Shown here: positions 57,274 through 64,000 of the stretch, piece by piece
Numbering within the stretch: position 1 is the stretch's first letter
Layout of the letters: every line of letters begins with the position of its first letter
Assembly (NCBI GenBank): GCA_026874595.1
Contig: CM049320.1
Location: 26,204,214-26,268,213 of the forward strand
Reading direction: 5' to 3'
Length of the DNA: 64,000 nt
Origin: Sipunculus nudus
Lineage: Eukaryota > Annelida > Sipuncula > Golfingiida > Sipunculidae
Notes under the pieces: generated by a model
What the model saw: the letters and a program-made list of their open reading frames with translations, nothing else
Told to the model about the DNA's origin: nothing
Databases searched by the model: none
Made by a program: the position numbers and the translations under genes

Positions 57274-59270
57274 GTTATATATGTTAAATTCCAACATTAA
57301 GTAAAGGGTGTTACTGAAATAAACCATTCCTTGCATATTGTTATGTAGTGGTAAGTTTAAATATTAGTAATGAAGCAAACTTAAAATTGACTGAGTGACA
57401 GAAACATTTATATCAGTGTCAGAGATTGATGAGGCCTGATATTCAGCCAGAGTCAAAGAATATTAATGGTGATCAGACGACCAAGTACCATATCTGGTAC
57501 TTCAAAATGTTTGTATAGCCTTAATGTACTCTCACAAATTAGCTCTAAATTGGTTTTTGTGATGAGATTATCAAATCATGTTCATATGAGTCTGGGAATA
57601 TGACTTGCAGGTCGTCCATAACTGGATGTATGTCAAGTCAGACTTGGGATTTTCCAGAGAACTTTATTTTAATCAGATCACCAGACTCTGACACTCTGCA
57701 GCTGACAAATGCCTAGGTCTACACTTCCTACTTAATAACATAACATATGAATAATAACCTTACAAGTTGGAAGGATTAAACAGGTTTTCTTTAAATTTTC
57801 TCTTGAAATGCAAAATTATCTAAATTATCAACAGTAAATCCAACCTGCCTAAATGAATTAATTTCAGATATAGGCCAAGAGTTAAAGAGATGTGGTTCAA
57901 AAAGTCTTTAATGACCACACTCTGGTGTCAACATTAATCACTCTTACATAATGGGATGGCAGGAAGTGACAGGAACTTGGCTAATGTGCTCCAACAATGG
58001 TGTGGCAGAAGTGTTTACATTCCTGCAACACCAGTGCGACAGGAAGGATGGCCCAATTAGAATCAAGATAGTTGACCACGATTGGTCACTTGATGCAAAT
58101 TGATCTGTTAATATTTAAATATAATCTCTTTATTTGTCTGGTTATTATTTCACAATATGGCTACAGAACAGAACATCAACACTCATTAAATGAATAATTA
58201 ACAGAACGACCCATCATCCAGTTTGAGCAGCCAAATCAAGGTGGGCGTGGCACATTGTCACTGCTGCCAACATTGTTTACAAATGAAATGTCACATCCAA
58301 GTTCTTCACAGATATCCGCCCAATCTTATAGCCTCATACAACACAAATATATAAAGCCTGTAGCTAAAATGTACCAAGTGCCATGAAAATTAGGTATTTA
58401 CCTCCAACCTAGTCACAGTTACCGTACCTAATTTCCTCATGGAGCAAGTCTCGATTTAGGCTGAGCGATAATATAAGTAAATAATGCAATTGGATCACGT
58501 ACGTTTTCAAGAGCCACTAATGCGAATTCATTCAGTTATAGAATGCATTTCAGCAATGTAAATATTCACTCATATGGACATTTACTACATTCCTGTTTTA
58601 AGTACTGAAAAAAACATGTTAAAATAGATATTTGAGGAACCAACCATAAATCCGACCATGACCTTTCCACCGGATGTGAAAGTTCTCAGGGAGCAACAAA
58701 TCTAAAACGCGTGTATACATGCTTGCACGCGGACCCTAACGCAAATTTCCTTTGTTTACAAGCTGCAACAAAACGCGTTGCATTTATATAAACTATATCA
58801 GTCTTGCAGAAATCAACTCAAGTCTTGCATATTATTACACTTTCATAGTCAAAGATATATTTCAAACTATTATATAACTAAAACCCCACTGGTTTGACTG
58901 AAAAATTGATATATATCCTATAAATTTATATTCGAATATTCTATTTAAATGTTATTTATTTTTTACTGCAAAATGGTAATTCAATGTGTTTTTAATGATT
59001 ATAACATTTGAAATAGAGTTATATTTATTGTGTTATGAATTCAAGGTATCTCAAATCAAGAGTACCGATTCAAAATACAAATTTGCATGTATAATTACAG
59101 GATAAATGAATTAAGCGTTTATAAATAATCATTACAGTTAAATATTATATCCTGTCTCTGTTTACTTCCTGCCTGGCATTTAGAATAAACTTGTATTAAT
59201 TATATCACTTTTGATTTATATATTTATTTGTTGATTTTTTTTAATGAGAATCAAAGATATAATTATTGAG
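55900..59270. other. Upstream of the MIF4GD leader: no gene recognised
   Basis: AT-rich sequence with a poly-C run (56077-56096), a short MITE and a (TA)n tract. The MIF4GD promoter and any first exon should lie upstream of 54890, possibly here, but nothing in the sequence fixes the site. Confidence 0.4.
57131..57212. mobile_element. Short inverted-repeat MITE (GAACCTGTCTAAT ends)
   Basis: GAACCTGTCTAATATGACC ... GCATTAGACAGGTTC; about 80 bp, inverted ends. Same style as the tract at 55647-55700 (CCAACCTGTCTGAACGACC). A (TA)n run follows at 57217-57270. Confidence 0.5.
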
Positions 59271-59302
59271 TGATATATATATATATATATATATATATTA
59301 GT

Positions 59303-59349
59303 CTGGAAGAGGTTCGTTTTGAGTAGAAACGACCTCTGGCGGAAGGGTG
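59303..59349. repeat. 47-nt block with a hairpin, copy 2
   Basis: Same stem-loop as 12572-12601, here at 59308-59337, next to a (TA)n tract. The 5' flank differs from copy 1. Confidence 0.7.
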
Positions 59350-59849
59350 CATGTTTGGAGTCACCAGATATCCCTAAATCTTTAAACATCTGCTCTCATA
59401 GTAGGTTCCTAGTTTCTTGCCATATCAATTGTATGTACGGTGCGCCAACATTTCATTAAATTGTTTACATTGAGTCTCTTGGGTAGGCCTAGTTGTCGAC
59501 TCAAGTTGGTGTTTATGAATAAAAATGGGCATGCATTGATAGATAATACCATGCCTAATTCGTCCTAGTGGTTGCGTGGCCACAATAGCTGCGTAGGGAT
59601 CGAGGTCTGGCCCCTGGGTAGCACATATATATCACCCCCCCCCCCCCGTAAAAAATGCTTAGCCGTATTTAATTGAACATTTTTACTTTCATGAAACATA
59701 CCATTTTATGTAAAAAGGGTACAGGTCAGTCTACAAGAAACATAGAGGTACATATAGACAGTTCAATTCTACGAATTTTGTCTCTTCCTCACGTGATAAG
59801 TTCATTTCGTTTGAATACAAAAGTTTCCTAACAAAACTCTTCCGGCCCG

Positions 59850-60175
59850 CGGACTTACTTCCTTCAGTTCATATGTTTTGTTCTGGTTCTGTGTTAATAA
59901 ACACCGTCCATGCATGTATATTCCTATAGCTGCATATTACTGTAACAAGACTGAGTGATCAGTTGTCACGATCTTGCGCATGAGCGACAACCCCCAAACA
60001 AGGAGAAGGCGAAATGAATTAAGGAACACCGATTAATTGCCAGAAGCTTGAAAAATAAATATTTGTGAAGTCGCGTTGTACGGTTACCATGTTGCTTGCA
60101 CTCCGTGTTTATATTTTGCACCACTTATCCACTAGAGTAAGCAATCGGTTTTAGAGCGAAAAATTTGCCCATAGG
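59850..60175 (+). repeat. Interspersed repeat family D, copy 2
   Basis: GTTAATAAACACCGTCCATG and CTAGAGTAAGCAATCGGTTT. It abuts the hAT-like MITE at 60177. Confidence 0.5.
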
Positions 60176-60176
60176 C

Positions 60177-60381
60177 CAGACGCGGATCGCGGGGGGATCC
60201 AGGGGTTCCGTCCCCCTTTTTTCTCTCCGAGGTAACCTTGAATTTTAAAGGGTTTAAGAAAAAAAATTGCGCCCTGGACCGACCCCCCCCCCCCCCTATA
60301 CCGGACCCGGGGACCTTTGTTTTCGGTATTTCATTAGTCTTCTTGGGTTAGTTGTTTTCCTAAATCCACGGTCCGCCCCTG
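60177..60381. mobile_element. Related hAT-like MITE
   Basis: Starts CAGACGCGGATCGCGG and ends CCACGGTCCGCCCCTG (imperfect inverse), with the same internal layout as the 63.7-kb copy (GGATCC near the left, TCTTGGGTT and ATCC near the right, poly-C run inside). Target duplication not clean. Confidence 0.55.
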
Positions 60382-61274
60382 AAGCCCTACCATAATTTTT
60401 GTGGGAGAAAACACCGTGACTATATTTAATGCATTTTTAAAATACCTAGCTACATGGTATGTGATAAGGTCCCTTTAATTTTTATCCACATTCTGTAGAT
60501 ATTTGAACAGAATAAAAAGCGAAAGGAAATTTAATTATAAATACCGTATAGTTAAATACATAGCCTTCCCATTTCTCTCAAATACAATTTAAGAGTCCTT
60601 GTCAATATTACTGCTTGTGACAGGATTATGAAATGTTGTGCATGCACTCTGCATGAGCATTTAGGGCAGGGTTTGGCAAGGCGCCCATGCGCCTTGAGGG
60701 AAAATCAAGCTTTGTGGCAATTGTGTTCGTGAAGGCTGTATAACTTTCCGTTTATACATTTCTAAAGGACACTCCGGATCTAATTAAGTTTAAACCCTGT
60801 CCGAATTACTTCTGCTTGAACAGTTAACCAATTTATGAAGATAATGTTTGTATACATGCATTGATAAAGTGAGTGAAACGTGCTGCATAAACATGTACAC
60901 ACACACACATATACATGTATATATATATATATATACGCATTAATGGAATCACTCCCTTATTCGATTCCTATAGCTGCATGCGCATAAATATCGCATGCAT
61001 ATATACGTACTGCATATATACATATATATGGAAATAATGATATCTTATATCCTCATATGCTAGGTACTGGTTTGATGACAAAATGCACCTTAGGAATCGA
61101 GGGAATTGAATTTATACAATATTATCTTATAAAGTTATCTGTAACAGTCGCCGTAACAGTCTCAGTACCTTGGCTGAGATTCGAACCCATGATCTCCCGG
61201 CTTTGAGACCGTCACAGATATAATGTCAACACAATAACACGAAAAGATTTTGAGCAGTCACTAAACTTGCAGCA

Positions 61275-61500
61275 TCGATGCACCTTAATGAGTTGGGTTA
61301 GGTCAAGTTTGAACATGGATAACATTGACGCATTTTCCAAGGACACAGCGGCGGTAATGCTAAAATTATTTCAATGCAATAACTCGAAAAACGTACCTCA
61401 CGACGGGCTAGGTCAAGTTCGAACTTGGATGGCCTTTACATTTTTTTCGAGGTCACAGAGGCGATAAAGCTTAAATTATGTTACCGCAATAACTCGAAAT
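61275..61500 (+). repeat. Two tandem units of about 120 bp
   Basis: GGTTAGGTCAAGTTTGAACA at 61297 and GGCTAGGTCAAGTTCGAACT at about 61407, each leading to CACAG(C/A)GGCG and GCAATAACTCGAAA. Confidence 0.7.
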
Positions 61501-61782
61501 TATATTAATGACTTTGAGGCACAGTCACGTACCATTAAACTTACAGTTTACAAGGTCACAAAGGTAAACTTGTTGGCTGACATTGGCCTATATCTCAAAT
61601 TTCATACAGAAAGGGCCTATATTCACATTTTTTCAGCTACTTCCACAATTAGCGGGTGACTTCTACTAGATCTGTTCCACTGATCAACTTTTTCCCCAAT
61701 TGTTTTCGCTCTTTATCCCTTTTTTTTTTGGTTTGCTCTCGATCTCCACTGCAATATGGCTTCTATTGCAATCACTCAGGGA

Positions 61783-61786
<4 letters not shown>

Positions 61787-61848
<62 letters not shown>
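61787..61848. repeat. (TA)n microsatellite
   Basis: About 31 TA units in the gene-free 3' part of the window. Confidence 0.95.
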
Positions 61849-61851
<3 letters not shown>

Positions 61852-62164
61852 GCTCTATAGGCCTTTAAACTTTGTTTCAGCAAGACGCGGTGCACTTTCC
61901 TAAATTCTAAAATTATCAAAATTATCATTTTATGTTAAAATTAGGCACGTGATAATTTGAAGAGCACACACTCATATATATGTCACATATAATTTATATG
62001 CAGAATTGTATTCAGGGTTGATATTTGATCGTATGTACTGGTGTTTTTAACGCAAACATCTTTCTCAGGTCTGCATAATTTACTTCTTAATTTGAATAAC
62101 ACTGTGCACGTTCAGTAAGTGGCGTTGGTCATGCATTGGCCACCTATGTATAAAAGTAAATAAC

Positions 62165-62194
62165 CAAGTCCGGATCCAAGGGGCATGGGGATGC

Positions 62195-62225
<31 letters not shown>

Positions 62226-62405
62226 ACAGCGACCCTCAGAAAATATTCTTTTATTCTCTCTACAAAAGCTCCAACGCAGCAAAATATTTTGATTCCAGTT
62301 ACGCTTTGATCTTTACTCTATTACTTCGCTTGTCATAATTTTTTCCCCGTTTTTTACTGATCCGCGTCGACACCCCCGACTCCGAACTTGAGCCCGGCCC
62401 TGTTA
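62165..62405. repeat. Poly-C bearing element of the same class
   Basis: AGTCCGGATCCAAGGGG at the left, a long C run and (CA)n, and GAGCCCGGCCCTG at the right. Probably another non-autonomous hAT-like element but ends are not symmetrical. Confidence 0.4.
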
Positions 62406-63532
62406 ACGCTTAAGCAAACATTTAAGCAACTCATTTATAAACTGAACGACCTTTATGTGCTGGTTACGGTGTACAATACTACAATGCAGACATTAGACTT
62501 GCTAATTATTATAAGAACACGTGCTGAATGCAGATATCCCATGTTGGGTCAGCATTTTACCCTTGGGTATAATTCAGTATGAGCATTATATCCGTGACAC
62601 AGGGAACTCCGGCCGGGTGATCCCCCTTGCGCGCTGCGCTTCGACTTGTAACCGTCCATGACATCTTGAAACGCAAGAACACTCAGCCACAAAATGATGC
62701 GGCGTACGTATTTAAGAATATCATAAGACAAAGCGGAAGGGTGTTTGCCTTAGCTCCTGTAAAACCTAATTACTTTGAGTGCAGCGAATCTCTGATGCAC
62801 ACGCACTTTACGCATTAGCTGCCACTAGAGGCCGCTCCGTTAAGCGCATGGGAGAGCCATCTAGAGGACATCGGGTAAATTAAAACGAAGTTATCCTGCT
62901 TGTACATGGGGAAAATAACTGGATGTTATGATTAATAATTACGTAAAATTATATGATTGAGATTTTATTAACATCATATTCAGATAAAACTATTAATATA
63001 TAGTTCAGCGAAAAGTAAGATGTGATCGCGTTATGATTCAGATAATTTATATATAATTAATATATTATTAATATATTTATTAAGACATATGCATAATGCA
63101 AGATATGAATAGGAAGATCAAAACCCCATATATGTTTTTATATTTCCAGTTTATTTTAAATTAAAGGTACAACATTTTCCATATAAAAAAGAAAATGCAT
63201 GTGGTTAAAGTTATTCCTGTCATACTTGTACATGTAGGCTACTTTGATACTCTTAATTTACTGACATATAAATCAGAGTCAATTTTTGCAATCTCAGTGG
63301 TGACATATATTTATTATGGAACATTTTGACTTTTGAAAGTAGGTGTTATTGGCCCCAACCAGTGGCCGCAGGTTATCTTTATTGGTGGAGGAATGATATA
63401 TATAGGGGTAGATTGGAGCTGCACCTGGGCGCAAGCCCTGACCAAATCGGAGTTAATTTTGTTGAGATAAAGTGGTACCATAAGCATATGGATTTAATAT
63501 ATAAAAATAATATGCATATTTTTTATAGAGTT

Positions 63533-63632
63533 GCTGAGCAAAGCTCCTAGAGGCTTTCCCCGGATCACACAACAGAACCGTAACCTGAGCTCATCACAGA
63601 ATTACATACAGGTCACTCAAGATGAAAAGACA
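63533..63632 (+). CDS. Candidate exon of a gene running off the window
   Basis: Bordered by ttttttatag and GACAG|GTAACG, with one open frame across it: LLSKAPRGFPRITQQNRNLS then SSQNYIQVTQDEKTG. Splice sites and low-AT composition make it exon-like. No family recognised and no partner exon visible in the window. Confidence 0.35.
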
Positions 63633-63663
63633 GGTAACGAGTTGCCTACATATAATTTATATG

Positions 63664-63858
63664 CAGTGGTGGCTCAGGTTGGGGGGGGGGGGATCTGGAT
63701 CCCCCTCTTTTTTTTAACCAAAATAACCTTTTTTTATGTTTTCAAACCAAATTTTGTGACCTGGCCCCCGTCCTTTCCATACTAGGGGATTTTTTAAAGT
63801 TTTCTTTCAGTCTTCCTGGGTTGGACCTTCCCTTTCTAAAATCCTGGATCAACCCCTG
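63664..63858. mobile_element. hAT-like MITE with 7-bp target duplication
   Basis: Ends CAGTGGTGGCTCAGG and CCTGGATCAACCCCTG are imperfect inverted repeats, flanked on both sides by TTATATG. 195 bp with an internal poly-G run. No coding capacity. Confidence 0.7.
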
Positions 63859-64000
63859 TTATATGACACAAGTTATGGAAGTGTATGAGACATATTAATT
63901 ATAATTTAAGATTAATAATTGAAATTTACCACATTTATAATCCAGATTAAATACTAGGAATTCATAAGAAAAAAAAAGTATTTTTAAAATATAATTAATG

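Noticed and set aside
61165-61215. tRNA-like T-arm (GGGTTCGAATCTC on the minus strand)
   Set aside because: The B-box and most of the T-stem fit, but no A-box, acceptor stem or anticodon arm could be folded around it. At most a tRNA-derived SINE relic.

Overview
This is eukaryotic, animal DNA: AT-rich, intron-rich and packed with short transposon-like repeats. The gene content, the many (TA)n and poly-G/poly-C tracts, and repeats of the GTCCGTCCG / AGCTCAGATGAC and 'GCCTCC...GGAGG' kinds suggest a lophotrochozoan, most likely a bivalve mollusc (inference, no search run).

Positions 471-30943, plus strand: 25 coding exons of one large gene for a receptor-type protein tyrosine phosphatase. All exon boundaries below were read from the sequence and give one continuous frame (about 1,167 residues in the window); the signal-peptide exon lies upstream, outside the window. 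Domain order: a four-cysteine module, a fucolectin/F5-8C-like domain over two exons, five exons of EGF-like repeats, one transmembrane segment, an acidic Ser/Thr-rich juxtamembrane stretch, an intact catalytic PTP domain (WPD loop and [10 protein letters not shown]), and a degenerate second PTP domain (no WPD loop, active-site Arg replaced by Leu). The introns hold several well-delimited DNA transposons: a 2.1-kb hAT-like element, a 1.36-kb TIR element inside a (TA)n tract, a 383-bp MITE and a nested inverted repeat.

Positions 31-45 kb: intergenic, with a decayed C2H2 zinc-finger pseudogene, several interspersed repeat families, a 1.35-kb foldback element built of palindromic units, and one candidate terminal exon on the minus strand (39486-39716).

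Positions 45.4-54.9 kb, minus strand: a complete MIF4GD-like gene (MIF4G-domain translation/decay adaptor; four coding exons, 221 residues), with one GC-AG intron and decayed or partly usable duplicates of its third coding exon. A well-formed upstream exon (54700-54890), apparently the 5' leader of this gene, carries a complete 44-codon ORF for a single-pass membrane micropeptide.

Positions 55-64 kb: mostly repeats and microsatellites, two hAT-like MITEs (one with a clean 7-bp target duplication) and one candidate exon near 63.5 kb. The most interesting signals are the micropeptide-plus-MIF4GD arrangement, the in-frame duplicate exon of MIF4GD, the triplicated splice donor in the phosphatase gene, the pseudophosphatase D2 domain and the foldback and inverted-repeat elements.
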